A DNA stretch of 64,000 nt from Olivibacter domesticus (GCF_900109575.1 NZ_FOAF01000001.1:434001-498000); one strand, 5' to 3'; positions 52,542 to 62,524 are shown, counted from the stretch's first letter. The notes: generated by a model from the sequence alone, not told the origin. Translations and numbers: made by a program.

Positions 52542-54346
52542 GCTTGAGCTTCCTCCAGCAGCTCGTTTTCTTTTGCAGCTAAAAGATAAATGAGAGCCGC
52601 GGTACCGTCCATCGTGGGCTCATTTGTACTGTAATCACCATAATCGTCATGATAAACTGCAAGATCTGATTGAAATGGTTCATATTCATCAGATTTGACG
52701 AGTTCTATCCCAATTAATCCATTGAAGATATTACCATATACCGGGCCATCAACTAAACCGCCATCAATAGGGAAATTTTTTAAATGTGTAAAAGCTGAAT
52801 GTGGATCTTTTGGCGTGTCACCCCAAGACGGTAAGCCGTAGACCATGCTTGTTCCCCAGGGATTACAGCCGAATAGCCAGTCTATATTTGCCTGCGCTAA
52901 CGCCGCATAGGAATCATCATTTGTTAGCGTATTATACCATAAACATTGTATCGCTAATGAAACTGTTAGATTATTGCTGCACCAAATAAAAGGTACTCCT
53001 CTAAAAAAAGCGTTTTTCTTTGCCCTTGCCCATACTTTTTCAATCCCTTCTTGATAATATGAAATAATTTCTTCACGATCTTTTCCGGTTAATTTTTTAG
53101 CGAGCTCGTAATGTCCAAGATTGATGAAGGGATACCACTGATAATGTGAGGCAGTATCTTTCTCAAACCAAGGTGTTATCTTTTCCTGTTTAGCATATTC
53201 CAAGGCCTCCTGCTGAAACTTAGGCTCTTGCGTAATCTGCCATTGAGTAGCAGCAGCCAATTCCATATCGTCTACCCAATTTTCCTCAGCATAAATATAG
53301 GGTGATTTTACGGAAACCGTTTGGGTCACACCTGGCTTTATTTTGGCAAATTGATATGCGCTTATTGCTTTGTTTCTTAGTAAATTAGCATAAGATGTGT
53401 CTATTTGATTAAATAGAAGACTAGCCACGTTGAATGCACTGGCGAATTTTGCAGCAGTAGAACTTGTACCGGTTGTATTATTTAAAAATTTTCCGCGTTG
53501 CTGAGGTTTTCCATCTATAAAATACACAGGTCGTTCATGACCACGCCCATAAAGGCTGTCTTGCGCAGGCATACGCATGCCCGCGTGATCTCTATCATCA
53601 GCTATTTGGTTGAAAAGTAGGTGAGGTGCTGGATGCATTTTTAACAGCCAATCTAACCCCCATTTAGCCTCATCTAATACATCTGCAATACCGTTTTTTC
53701 CATCCAAGCCACCGGCATTTTTTTGATCACTGAAGACGCCTTGGAAGTCACGGTAAGCAGCGAGAAGATGATAAGTTGCATTAGCCGATGTTGTTGAATA
53801 TTGCAAATAATCGGATGCATCATGCCACCCCCCAACGACATCAATTTTTGTACTATCAACTAATCCTGCTGTTGCAGCATATAAAGTAAAGCCGTCGTGT
53901 GTATGGCAGGAATCCTTTAAATAAGGGTTGTAACCACTGCGTTGCTGGCGCATATAACGAAGTGCAAAATCTGCAGTTCCTTTATATACATCCGGTGCAA
54001 TGCGAAATGTAGGCGACTGAACGTTACCCGCTTTGATATAGTATGTGCCAGTGTCAGAAAAGGATGTGAAATCTAACCGATAGGTTTGCTTAAATGGACC
54101 GTATGTTCCATATTCATTGCCTGCTTGTTGTTTGAATACAATTTTGTTCGTTTTTGCTTCTATTACCGTAAAATCCGAAATAGAATGAGCGGTGAGCGCT
54201 CCCCAAACGGCTATTTTCATCCCTTTTGGCGTATAGCCTAGTTGATTAATTCTAATAACGGATTCTTGCGTTTTCTCTATTGGCTTTTTTACCGTGCAAG
54301 CATACCAGCTCAATAACCCCATTCCTATAAATAGCCATCCTTTCAT
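52532..54346 (-). CDS. GH9-family glycoside hydrolase with N-terminal Ig-like domain
   Basis: A 604-residue exported enzyme, possibly a lipoprotein (LLSWYACT, Cys17). An N-terminal CelD_N-type Ig-like domain (about 25-120; IRINQLGYTPKGMKIAVW) precedes the alpha/alpha-barrel with GGWHDASDY (catalytic base Asp region) and the C-terminal HDDYGDYSTNEPTMDGTAAL with the proton-donor Glu. GH9 holds endoglucanases and also exo-beta-glucosaminidases. In this amino-sugar locus, next to a deacetylase, a glucosaminidase-like action on deacetylated amino-sugar chains is plausible. The gene ends in a slippery A-run and may continue into the deacetylase by frameshift. It starts 3 bp after the phosphoesterase gene. 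Confidence 0.92.
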   Translation of the reverse strand: MKGWLFIGMGLLSWYACTVKKPIEKTQESVIRINQLGYTPKGMKIAVWGALTAHSISDFTVIEAKTNKIVFKQQAGNEYGTYGPFKQTYRLDFTSFSDTGTYYIKAGNVQSPTFRIAPDVYKGTADFALRYMRQQRSGYNPYLKDSCHTHDGFTLYAATAGLVDSTKIDVVGGWHDASDYLQYSTTSANATYHLLAAYRDFQGVFSDQKNAGGLDGKNGIADVLDEAKWGLDWLLKMHPAPHLLFNQIADDRDHAGMRMPAQDSLYGRGHERPVYFIDGKPQQRGKFLNNTTGTSSTAAKFASAFNVASLLFNQIDTSYANLLRNKAISAYQFAKIKPGVTQTVSVKSPYIYAEENWVDDMELAAATQWQITQEPKFQQEALEYAKQEKITPWFEKDTASHYQWYPFINLGHYELAKKLTGKDREEIISYYQEGIEKVWARAKKNAFFRGVPFIWCSNNLTVSLAIQCLWYNTLTNDDSYAALAQANIDWLFGCNPWGTSMVYGLPSWGDTPKDPHSAFTHLKNFPIDGGLVDGPVYGNIFNGLIGIELVKSDEYEPFQSDLAVYHDDYGDYSTNEPTMDGTAALIYLLAAKENELLEEAQAKK

Positions 54347-54349
54347 GTA

Positions 54350-56185
54350 TCAATAATTTAAATTTACAATCCTACCATCCATCGTACTAACAATAATTTG
54401 ATTTTTTTTGAGTGCTAAAATAGGGTTTACTAAGCAATTGGATATTTTATACTGCCAGATTACCTTTCCCGATTGACGGTTTACTGCCGATAATAAGCCG
54501 GAGTTACTTGGAACAAATATTGTTTCGTTATTTTCAATAATAGCCGTGGGGGCCAGTTCATATGGGAGTTGTAAAGATGATTCCCACTCAACTTGCATGT
54601 CTTGGGCTTTTGTAGAAATACCTATAAGTTGCCCATCCATTGTTTTAGCATAAACGAGTGAGCGATCACTCGACAGTCCAATTGATTCCCGTACACGATA
54701 TTCTTCCATTTTTTTTCGCCATATAAGCGTTCCGTTGTTTGCTTGCAAAGCAGTCATATATCTATCGGGGGCTACAATAAAAATTCGTCCATTGGCCGCT
54801 ACCGGATAGCATGCGGCAGGAGATAGCATTCTGCTTGAAGCGCCATTGCTCCATTGCCATTTTTTAGTGCCTGTCTTAGCATCCAGCGCATAAAATTCAT
54901 TTCCCCAGGTACCGAAATAAATTGTTCCATTGTAATACAAAGGTTTGGTCGAAACAAAACCCTTTAGTTTTTCGAAGCTCCATAGGAGCTTTCCGCTTTT
55001 TATATTGATAGCCCTAAATATGCCGTCTGAAGCACCAATATAAGCTATCCCTTTATGAATAACGGGGGAACCTAGCACCGCTTTATCTGCTTTAATTTTC
55101 CATAAAAGCGTTCCGCTTTTGGTATGAATGCCATAAATAAAGTTATCTGAAGAACCGACCACTAAAATGTTTTTCCATACGGAAGGAGTTGAATATATCT
55201 TTCCAGCGGTTTTAAAGGTCCAGATTTTCTTTCCGTTTTTAAGGTTCAAGGCATATACTTCACCATTTGTATTGCCTATAAAGACGGTACCTTTACCTTG
55301 GGCTATACCGGCACCTATATCACTATTGTCTTCAAAAACCCACTGCTGTTTAACTTTATTGTATTTTTTGTTGACAGCGTAATTTGGTCTTGCATATTGC
55401 AGCGAATTTTTTTCAAAGTGATGATTAACTAATTGAATTGTGTGCCAAGGTTCTTGAGTCGCACCGCCGGGGTTTCGTTCCTGATAAACGGCTTTGGAGG
55501 GGCTTATCGTTACTATATTATATCCACCACTAGGGCTTTTAGCGCGTAAGTTCGACCGACCCATAACACTAGGTATTCCCTCGAAGTTGTATGCTTTATT
55601 TATATGGCCGTGGCCACAGAGAAATAGACGAACATCCTGTTTTTTGATGCGATCTAGGGCTTCATACCAATTGTTTAAAGAGGAATCTTGGGGGTAGTGA
55701 TTTACGTATATTAAAGGTAACTGGGTATCGACCTGTAATATAGAATCGAGCCAAACTAAATTTTCTCTTGGTACCTGTCCGGGGCTCATACGCATATTTG
55801 GGCCTGAGTTGGTTCCGGCAAAGCGATACCCATCATAGGTAAAATAAAATGTTTCGGAACCAAAAATATTTCGAAAACTATTGCCCCCACTTTCGGACCA
55901 ATTGGTGTCATGATTACCAGGTATTACATAGTAAGGGATAGCAATGCTATCTAGTATTTGCTTAGCAAGTTTCAATTCTTCATCTGCACCAAATTCCGTA
56001 ATATCACCAGAAACAATAACAAATTTTAAATCTATGTTTTCATTAATATCCTGCACCGTTCTTCGTAGATCATCGGCTCCTGTTTCGCTGCCAACATGTG
56101 TGTCTGTTACATGAGCAAATTTAAAGTCTTGCGTGTAGCCTTTACTTGCGATGAAGCAAAGTATTAATAAAATGAACCGTTTCAT
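54350..56185 (-). CDS. Metallophosphoesterase fused to PQQ-like beta-propeller
   Basis: An exported 611-residue two-domain protein (signal peptide to about GYTQ). N-terminal calcineurin-like phosphoesterase, about 20-260: HVTDTHVG, VSGDITEFG, IPGNHDTNW, NHYPQD and GHGHINKA give a complete metal site. C-terminal PQQ/YWTD-like propeller, about 285-611, with repeated 'G.v...G..Y.ln..tGk..W.f' blades (NGKKIWTFKTAGKIYSTP; SGTLLWKIKADKAVLG; SGKLLWSFEKLKG; NGTLIWRKKM). It probably acts in the periplasm on a phosphate ester linked to cell-wall glycans, but the substrate is unknown. Operonic between namZ (9 bp) and GH9 (3 bp). Confidence 0.9.
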   Translation of the reverse strand: MKRFILLILCFIASKGYTQDFKFAHVTDTHVGSETGADDLRRTVQDINENIDLKFVIVSGDITEFGADEELKLAKQILDSIAIPYYVIPGNHDTNWSESGGNSFRNIFGSETFYFTYDGYRFAGTNSGPNMRMSPGQVPRENLVWLDSILQVDTQLPLIYVNHYPQDSSLNNWYEALDRIKKQDVRLFLCGHGHINKAYNFEGIPSVMGRSNLRAKSPSGGYNIVTISPSKAVYQERNPGGATQEPWHTIQLVNHHFEKNSLQYARPNYAVNKKYNKVKQQWVFEDNSDIGAGIAQGKGTVFIGNTNGEVYALNLKNGKKIWTFKTAGKIYSTPSVWKNILVVGSSDNFIYGIHTKSGTLLWKIKADKAVLGSPVIHKGIAYIGASDGIFRAINIKSGKLLWSFEKLKGFVSTKPLYYNGTIYFGTWGNEFYALDAKTGTKKWQWSNGASSRMLSPAACYPVAANGRIFIVAPDRYMTALQANNGTLIWRKKMEEYRVRESIGLSSDRSLVYAKTMDGQLIGISTKAQDMQVEWESSLQLPYELAPTAIIENNETIFVPSNSGLLSAVNRQSGKVIWQYKISNCLVNPILALKKNQIIVSTMDGRIVNLNY

Positions 56186-56194
56186 CTGTTAGTT

Positions 56195-57436
56195 TTATTC
56201 GAAGTCAGCATACAGGAGATATCTTTTGCGCATCTTTTTGTACGCATCTAATTCAGGCTTCCAACTCTCTTTTATTTGATCTTCGGTCAGACCCGAACTG
56301 ATTTGTTTGATCAACTGATCATTGCCTGCCAGTTTGTTGAAAAAGTCGGGCCTTGCGAAAAACTTATCCGCCATGCCGGCCTTCTCAGCAATATGATAGA
56401 AGTCAATCAGGTATTTCAAAGTAAAGGTGCTTTTTTTGGGGTCTTCCTTTCGTAGATCTATGCCATAGCATAAATTATCTTGTTGTTCAACGTGAGCACT
56501 CATGCCGGGTTTTGTACCGGGAGTAAATGTAAAACTACCAAAGGAGGGGTTAGGATAACCTAGCACCTGAAAGGGCCAATCAGTACCTCTTCCAACGCTT
56601 ATATCAGTGCCTTCAAATAAACATAGTGACATATATAAACGTATGGAGATATGATTTGGTAGACTAGGGGAAGGGATTATTGGCAGCTCATAAGGTGTTT
56701 TATGGTCCCAATTTTTAACCGGTATGACAGTAAGATCACATTTTTTCTTATTATCTAACCAACCTTCTCCGTTAATCATCTTTGCTAATTCACCTACTGT
56801 TAAGCCGTGTATCATCGCTATTTTATGAAAGCTAACGCCCGATTTAAATTTGTCATCTTTCCTCACAGGGCCATCTACCTGATCACCATTTGGGTTCGGT
56901 CTATCCAATACAATCATTTTTTTACCTTGGTTAGCACATAATTGCATCACACGATGCATAGAGGATATATAGGTGTAAAACCGAGCACCTACATCCTGTA
57001 GATCAAATATCATCACATCAATGGAAGCAACAATCGAATCCGCTTTTTCATTTTTACCATATAAACTATGTAGTGGCAACCCCGTTTTTTCATCTACATC
57101 ATTAGCAACCTTTTCTCCTCGTTCGATGCTTCCTCGAAAACCATGCTCTGGGGCAAAGGCAAATTTCAGATCTATATTATGTGCCATTAACACATCTACA
57201 AGGTGTTTTTTCTCCGGGCCTACAATGGAAGTCTGATTACCCATTAGTCCGACTTTTTTGCCTTTAAGCAGCGGGAGATAAGTGTCAATCTGATCGGCCC
57301 CCGTTAGTATTTGTGTTTTATGTTTAGTTGCAGTAGTATTTTCGAAAACCTTTTTCGTTTTTGAAGATCTTTGCGTGCAGCTTGCTTGTGTAAATAGAAT
57401 AGACGCTATTGTGAAAGTGAGAATATATTTTATCAT
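56195..57436 (-). CDS. namZ: Exo-beta-N-acetylmuramidase NamZ-like (DUF1343, GH171)
   Basis: Predicted to release MurNAc from the non-reducing end of peptidoglycan fragments. The 413 residues start with a lipoprotein-like signal (FTQASCTQR, Cys20). DUF1343 hallmarks: GLMGNQTSIVG, FAPEHGFRGSIERGE (the catalytic Glu region of NamZ), FDLQDVGARFYTYISSM, LDRPNPNGDQVDGP and EGTDISVGRGTDWPFQ. The DUF1343 family was shown to contain NamZ of Bacillus subtilis; members occur with murQ in Bacteroidota, as here. It lies between susD (59-bp gap with hairpin) and the phosphoesterase (9 bp). Confidence 0.9.
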   Translation of the reverse strand: MIKYILTFTIASILFTQASCTQRSSKTKKVFENTTATKHKTQILTGADQIDTYLPLLKGKKVGLMGNQTSIVGPEKKHLVDVLMAHNIDLKFAFAPEHGFRGSIERGEKVANDVDEKTGLPLHSLYGKNEKADSIVASIDVMIFDLQDVGARFYTYISSMHRVMQLCANQGKKMIVLDRPNPNGDQVDGPVRKDDKFKSGVSFHKIAMIHGLTVGELAKMINGEGWLDNKKKCDLTVIPVKNWDHKTPYELPIIPSPSLPNHISIRLYMSLCLFEGTDISVGRGTDWPFQVLGYPNPSFGSFTFTPGTKPGMSAHVEQQDNLCYGIDLRKEDPKKSTFTLKYLIDFYHIAEKAGMADKFFARPDFFNKLAGNDQLIKQISSGLTEDQIKESWKPELDAYKKMRKRYLLYADFE

Positions 57437-57451
57437 GATATAATAAATGAT

Positions 57452-57486
57452 GCAATGGAGTAAGTATAAGAAAAATACTCCATTGC
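57452..57486 (-). other. Intercistronic hairpin between susD and namZ
   Basis: A perfect 11-bp inverted repeat (GCAATGGAGTA / TACTCCATTGC) with 13-nt loop lies 9 bp after the SusD stop. No U-tract follows on the minus strand, so it is more likely an mRNA-stabilising or partial-attenuation element that keeps SusCD message above that of downstream enzymes. Confidence 0.6.
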
Positions 57487-57495
57487 GTGAAATGA

Positions 57496-59217
57496 TTACC
57501 AGCCTGGGTTTTGCGTTAGTTCGGATCCGTTCTCACGGTATAGTGTTATTTGATCGATAGACAATGGCCATAAGTACACTTTATCGTTGTCAAAAATACG
57601 TTGTGACTCAGCTCTGAAAGCGGGAATAATATAGCCGATATCGCCACCTCCTTCCAATACCAAATTGGCTACCCTACTTTTTCCATCACCGTCTAAGTAA
57701 TCATTTTTATTGATCCAAGCGCCCCGATTGATCGTTATGTTGTTTCTAGTGTCTGTATAGTTTAGTTTTTTCCAACGTCGCAAATCGTCAAATCTAAAGC
57801 CTTCCATCATAAGCTCCGCCCTACGTTCACGCCTAATTTCCCATAAGATAGAAGATATTTCAGGGTCTTTTTTAGGATCAGAATAGGGAATATTATTTAC
57901 CATAGCCGAAGAACCCGAAACCTGCAAATTAGGTAGTTTATTGGGGATCTCTCCTCTACCGCGAAGTACATTAATAGATTTGTCTAAATCCTCTTGTGTG
58001 ATGGTACCAAGTTCAGCACAAGCTTCGGCATAGTTAATTAATACTTCACCATACCTGATAACCGGCGCATCGGTAGGATTTCCACTTAAGTTTCCTTCTG
58101 GAAGATCCTTTATAGATTCGTTTAGAAATTTATGCACGGAATATCCGGAAGTGGAATAATTGGTTGCGATTCCTTGAAGCCTCAACTCTGGTATAACTGT
58201 TCCAGCCATTCGAGGATCTCTATCCTTCAGCACATTACCGATTGATTGATCACCTTGATATACTTTAGACAAAGCGACTGGAAGCCCGTCAGCACACAAG
58301 TAATTTTCAAGTGCATTTTTGGAAATACCCGCTTGAGATTCTTTGTTGTTATTGCTATGTAAGGCATGAGTTAAAATACCCACTGCGTATTTTCTATATA
58401 GAATCATTTCCGGACTTGAACTCAAATCAAGCGCATTGAACAAGGAACGATAATCTGGCCCAAGCGTATACCGACCTGATAACATAAGTTCATTTGCTGC
58501 CCATTTAGCAGCTTCCAAGTATGTTTTTGCTTTCTCTTGATCTATGTCATGATATTTCAGCCACGTTCCTTGAAATAAAAATACGCGTGACATAAAAGCT
58601 AATACCACATCTTTGTTTACCGTTAGTCCTTTTTCTCCATTTTCAACCCGTACGTTTTCTGCAGCAAATTGAAAATCTTCCAGCATTTTATCTGTTACGA
58701 ATGTCCGTGGATCCCTCTTTTTATAGAGTTGCTCCGTGTCCAGGTAATCTACAACCTGATCGTACCAGGGCATATCACCAAAGCGACTCACGAGCCGATG
58801 GTATTCCATTGCTCTAAAAAAGCGGGCAATCCCTGTCCAGTGATTTTTTGCTTCATCATCCATGGGGACTTGAGGTATTCCAGCTAACATAACATTTGCT
58901 CTTCTAACCCAATCAAATGTCCAATCAGCAGCAGCAGCCGATGAAGGAATAATTTGGACAAACTGAGCAGGAGCGGAATTGGCAAAATCATCGTTTAGAC
59001 TCTCTCCTGAAAAATAATTTCCCCAGCCATTGCCCGCGCCATAGCCTTTGAAATATCGCTCATAAAAGCCATATGAAAATGTTTCTACATTGTTTTCGCT
59101 CGACCAATAATCATTATTGGTTAGTTCATCAAGCGGATCCCGTTCGAGGAAATCTTTTTTACATCCTGCGAAAAAGAGGATGGCTAATAAATATATTATT
59201 ACGTTACTTTTCATCAC
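57496..59217 (-). CDS. SusD/RagB-family surface binding lipoprotein
   Basis: Partner of the SusC transporter 7 bp upstream. The 573 residues start with a lipoprotein signal (LAILFFAGCKKD, Cys19) and have the SusD helices (NHWTGIARFFRAMEYHRLVSRFGDMPW), VIRYGEVLINYAEACAELG, the RRERRAELMMEGFRFDDLRRWK block and the terminal GSELTQNPGW. In this locus it should bind peptidoglycan-derived or other amino-sugar oligosaccharides; that is inference from neighbours. Confidence 0.95.
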   Translation of the reverse strand: MMKSNVIIYLLAILFFAGCKKDFLERDPLDELTNNDYWSSENNVETFSYGFYERYFKGYGAGNGWGNYFSGESLNDDFANSAPAQFVQIIPSSAAAADWTFDWVRRANVMLAGIPQVPMDDEAKNHWTGIARFFRAMEYHRLVSRFGDMPWYDQVVDYLDTEQLYKKRDPRTFVTDKMLEDFQFAAENVRVENGEKGLTVNKDVVLAFMSRVFLFQGTWLKYHDIDQEKAKTYLEAAKWAANELMLSGRYTLGPDYRSLFNALDLSSSPEMILYRKYAVGILTHALHSNNNKESQAGISKNALENYLCADGLPVALSKVYQGDQSIGNVLKDRDPRMAGTVIPELRLQGIATNYSTSGYSVHKFLNESIKDLPEGNLSGNPTDAPVIRYGEVLINYAEACAELGTITQEDLDKSINVLRGRGEIPNKLPNLQVSGSSAMVNNIPYSDPKKDPEISSILWEIRRERRAELMMEGFRFDDLRRWKKLNYTDTRNNITINRGAWINKNDYLDGDGKSRVANLVLEGGGDIGYIIPAFRAESQRIFDNDKVYLWPLSIDQITLYRENGSELTQNPGW

Positions 59218-59224
59218 AATAATT

Positions 59225-62200
59225 TTATAAGGTTACTTGAACACCTAATGAATACGTTCTTCTATAAGGATAAACTCTTCCAAAAGAATTTGGATCATTT
59301 AGGCCCCATGAAGTATAATCTGTCTCCGGATCAATCGGAATGTCTACATTGTCAATCAATTCGAATAAGTTCTCACCGCTGAAAAAGATACGTAAGTTTT
59401 GAATTTTTGCTTTGCTTATTAATTTTTGAGGAAGTGAGTACCCAACCGTTAGGTTCTTCACCCTCAGGTAAGACATGTCAAGCAGGTATTTCGTTTGTAC
59501 GAGAAAATTTTTATTGCTTCTATTCTGCTCGTGATCGGTAGGACGCGGGTAAAAGGCATTTGGGTTTTCAGGTGTCCAGTAGTCCAATTGATGCTGGTAC
59601 CATCCTTCTGCTGCTCTAAATCCAGGAATTCCCATAGTACCAGCGGCCCATAGATCACGTTTGCCTACTCCTTGTAAGAAAAAACCAAAATCAAATCCTT
59701 TATAGCTAAAGTCCATTCGGTAACCATATTGCCATCTTGGAGTGGAATTTCCTATAATTTTCTGATCACCAGGATTATCAACGGTGTTTTCTCCATCACT
59801 AATCACACCATCACCGTTTAAATCTTTATATTTAATGTCACCAGGGCCATAAAAGAACCAAGGACTGGTTCCTTCAAACCGCTGTTGGGAGGCTATGCCG
59901 TCTACTAAAATATAATGGCCTCTGTCATCGGTTAATAAATTGCCGCTCGCATCCTGTTGAAAATCGTCTCTGGTGAAAAAGCGATCGGTTTCATAACCCC
60001 AAATTTCACCACTTATTTGCCCTTCATAGATAGGTGAGGAGGCAATTGTTTGTGTGAAATTCTTCGTTGAATTACCCGGAAATTCGGTCACCTTTTCCGT
60101 AAAATCACTGAGTTGGCCCATAGCGCTTATATTCAATCCATTGTCGAACGTATGATTATAACCGACCGTCAATTCCCAGCCCTTCGTTTGCATCTTCCCG
60201 GCATTCAGAATAGGGGCTTTAGCTCCGAAAGATGAAGGGAGTGTTAAACTTTCGCTTAGCATATCGCTAACCGTACGATTGTACCAATCAAAAGTTAAGT
60301 TGAGTTTGTCGTTAAAAAAATTGGCATCAAATCCGAAGTCGGTAGTGGTTACCCGTTCCCATGTTAAAGTTGGTGCTACAACATTCGGGTTTTGGAAGGT
60401 CGGTATGAACGCATCACCAATGAGCCACTTGCCGGCTAGGTTGCTGGTTGGATAGGCAGGCATAATGGGAAGAAAGACATTTTCGCCGATATTTTGATTA
60501 CCAACACTCCCATAAGATCCTCTTATTTTTAAGAAGCTTAAATAAGGTTTGGCAAAGTCCATGAATTTTTCTTGCGAAAGAATATATCCAGCAGATAATG
60601 AAGAGAAGAAGGCCCATTTATCGTTCACAGGGAACCGAGAAGAGCCATCGTATCGGCCATTCAGTTCTAATAAGAATTTGTTTTGGAAAGAATAATTAAT
60701 ACGTCCAAAATAGCCTAAAGTTGACCAATGCCTAGCTCTTCCACCCACTGTTTGTGCACCCGCAGCTAAATTGAGTTCTCCTTTTGATGGATCCATCAGC
60801 CCCATCCTTTGGGAAAAATGATTACCGTTCTGAAATACTTCCAAATTTGTTCCTAACAATGCCTTAAAAGAATGGTCGCCATATTCTTTCGCATAGTTTC
60901 CATAAGCATTGAAGACGTGTCGATCTTCCCAGCTGGAATTTCTGCTAACCCGATCGTGCGCTGGCGTAGTATAGGTTTCTAAGGTCATGGGGTTTCCATT
61001 CCAATAATTCCATCCTTTTGCCGAACCTCCTATAACATGCTCCATGTCGTTCAATTTGGTATACGTATAATCGGCGTCAATAGTGAAACCAGGTAATACT
61101 TTAGCGGTTCCTCCAACGTTGATACGGGTCATGTTCGACTTTGTACTGTTCATGTTTGCTTGTTCTACATCAGTAATGGCATTTCTAAACGGTTGCCCTT
61201 GATAGGTTCCATAAGGAAATGTTTTAGGCCATCGATATAAATAGAACCAGGGGTCATAGACATCTCCGTTATATGAATAGGGCTCTGTTAATTTGGAGTT
61301 TGAATAAAGTACTTTTGTTCGCGCATCTAACCATTTATTTACAGAAGCGTTCACGGCTAAATTCAAATTGTACCGATCGTATTGATCTGGATTAACTTTG
61401 AGTACCCCATCCTGATTTAAATATCCAAAACCCATGTTATAGTTAATTTTATCACTTCCGCCGCTAATACTTAAATTGTGATTTTGTTGGGGCGTATACT
61501 TTTTCATATACATGCCGGGAGCATCCCAGGGCCTATAAAAAAATAAGGCACCGTCTCTTACTTCAAAATCACGACCTTCAACCATTTCAGGTCCTAAATC
61601 TTGCCCACCGTATAAAGTTTCCCATTCCTGCATTTTTTGGATCGCCAATTCGTCGAAGCGAACGCCCAAACTCGAGAAAAAAGGCTGCGAAGGATTTCTT
61701 CGCAAAGCAGCATCTAGCGCCATGCGGGTGCCACCAACTGCATCAGCAATTTCAGGTGATTTGGTCGGCTTTTGTAAAGCAAAGTTGTTTGTATAGGTGA
61801 TTCTGCTGGGCGTATCTCTCTTTCCAGATTTGGTAGTGATTAAAATAACTCCCCATGCCGCTCTAGTACCATAAATAGAGGTAGAAGCTGCATCTTTGAG
61901 AACAGATACCGTTGCGATATCATTCGGATTTATCATTTGTAAGGACGGAACCTCCACATTATCTACTAATATTAAAGGTTGGGCTCCAGCGGTGCCTGTG
62001 TTTATGGAACCTCTTGCTCCTCTTAGTCGTATCGTTGGATTTGTTCCTAGATTACCGCTCGGAGTGGTAATGGTAAGCCCTGGTACAGTACCTTGTAAAG
62101 CGCGTACGGGGTCGGTTACCGGTCGGGTTTCAAATGTCTTTTGGACATCAACAGTAGATACGGCGCCGGTTAAGTTCGCCCTCTTTTGTGTGCCAAAGCC

Positions 62201-62524
62201 AACTACAACAACTTCGTTAAGTGAAGTTTCGTTTAAGTTCAGTTGAACATTGATGGTATTTTCCCTGCCTACCACGATTTCTCTTGTAGTTGAACCAATA
62301 TAGGAAAATACCAATGTCTGGCCTTCCTTGGCATTTATGGAATAAGAGCCGGCATCATTGGTTGTAACACCTTGATTTGCCTCTTTGATTTTTACAGATA
62401 CACCTGGAAGGGGAAGTTTGTCGGTCGCAGAGGAGACTCTTCCTGTGATGTTTCTTTCTTGCGCAAGCGTGACGGCCGACGCAAAAGATAATCCCATAAA
62501 AAACAGGAGTAGTTTTTTTTTCAT
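59225..62524 (-). CDS. SusC/RagA-family TonB-dependent transporter
   Basis: Outer-membrane importer of 1099 residues from the ATG at 62524 (MKKKLLLFFMGLSFASAVTLAQ), the start that gives a signal peptide; an ATG 24 codons upstream is open but non-conserved. CarboxypepD_reg-like domain (ITGRVSSATDKLPLPGVSVKI), TonB-box/plug (NEVVVVGFGTQKRANLTGAV; AAWGVILITTKSGKRD) and barrel ending YSLGVQVTL. It heads the susC-susD-namZ-phosphoesterase-GH9-deacetylase transcript, with gaps of 7, 59, 9, 3 and about 50 bp. Confidence 0.95.
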   Translation of the reverse strand: MKKKLLLFFMGLSFASAVTLAQERNITGRVSSATDKLPLPGVSVKIKEANQGVTTNDAGSYSINAKEGQTLVFSYIGSTTREIVVGRENTINVQLNLNETSLNEVVVVGFGTQKRANLTGAVSTVDVQKTFETRPVTDPVRALQGTVPGLTITTPSGNLGTNPTIRLRGARGSINTGTAGAQPLILVDNVEVPSLQMINPNDIATVSVLKDAASTSIYGTRAAWGVILITTKSGKRDTPSRITYTNNFALQKPTKSPEIADAVGGTRMALDAALRRNPSQPFFSSLGVRFDELAIQKMQEWETLYGGQDLGPEMVEGRDFEVRDGALFFYRPWDAPGMYMKKYTPQQNHNLSISGGSDKINYNMGFGYLNQDGVLKVNPDQYDRYNLNLAVNASVNKWLDARTKVLYSNSKLTEPYSYNGDVYDPWFYLYRWPKTFPYGTYQGQPFRNAITDVEQANMNSTKSNMTRINVGGTAKVLPGFTIDADYTYTKLNDMEHVIGGSAKGWNYWNGNPMTLETYTTPAHDRVSRNSSWEDRHVFNAYGNYAKEYGDHSFKALLGTNLEVFQNGNHFSQRMGLMDPSKGELNLAAGAQTVGGRARHWSTLGYFGRINYSFQNKFLLELNGRYDGSSRFPVNDKWAFFSSLSAGYILSQEKFMDFAKPYLSFLKIRGSYGSVGNQNIGENVFLPIMPAYPTSNLAGKWLIGDAFIPTFQNPNVVAPTLTWERVTTTDFGFDANFFNDKLNLTFDWYNRTVSDMLSESLTLPSSFGAKAPILNAGKMQTKGWELTVGYNHTFDNGLNISAMGQLSDFTEKVTEFPGNSTKNFTQTIASSPIYEGQISGEIWGYETDRFFTRDDFQQDASGNLLTDDRGHYILVDGIASQQRFEGTSPWFFYGPGDIKYKDLNGDGVISDGENTVDNPGDQKIIGNSTPRWQYGYRMDFSYKGFDFGFFLQGVGKRDLWAAGTMGIPGFRAAEGWYQHQLDYWTPENPNAFYPRPTDHEQNRSNKNFLVQTKYLLDMSYLRVKNLTVGYSLPQKLISKAKIQNLRIFFSGENLFELIDNVDIPIDPETDYTSWGLNDPNSFGRVYPYRRTYSLGVQVTL

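Noticed and set aside
61896-62246. 116-codon plus-strand frame
   Set aside because: Antisense to the plug/TonB-box region of the second SusC.
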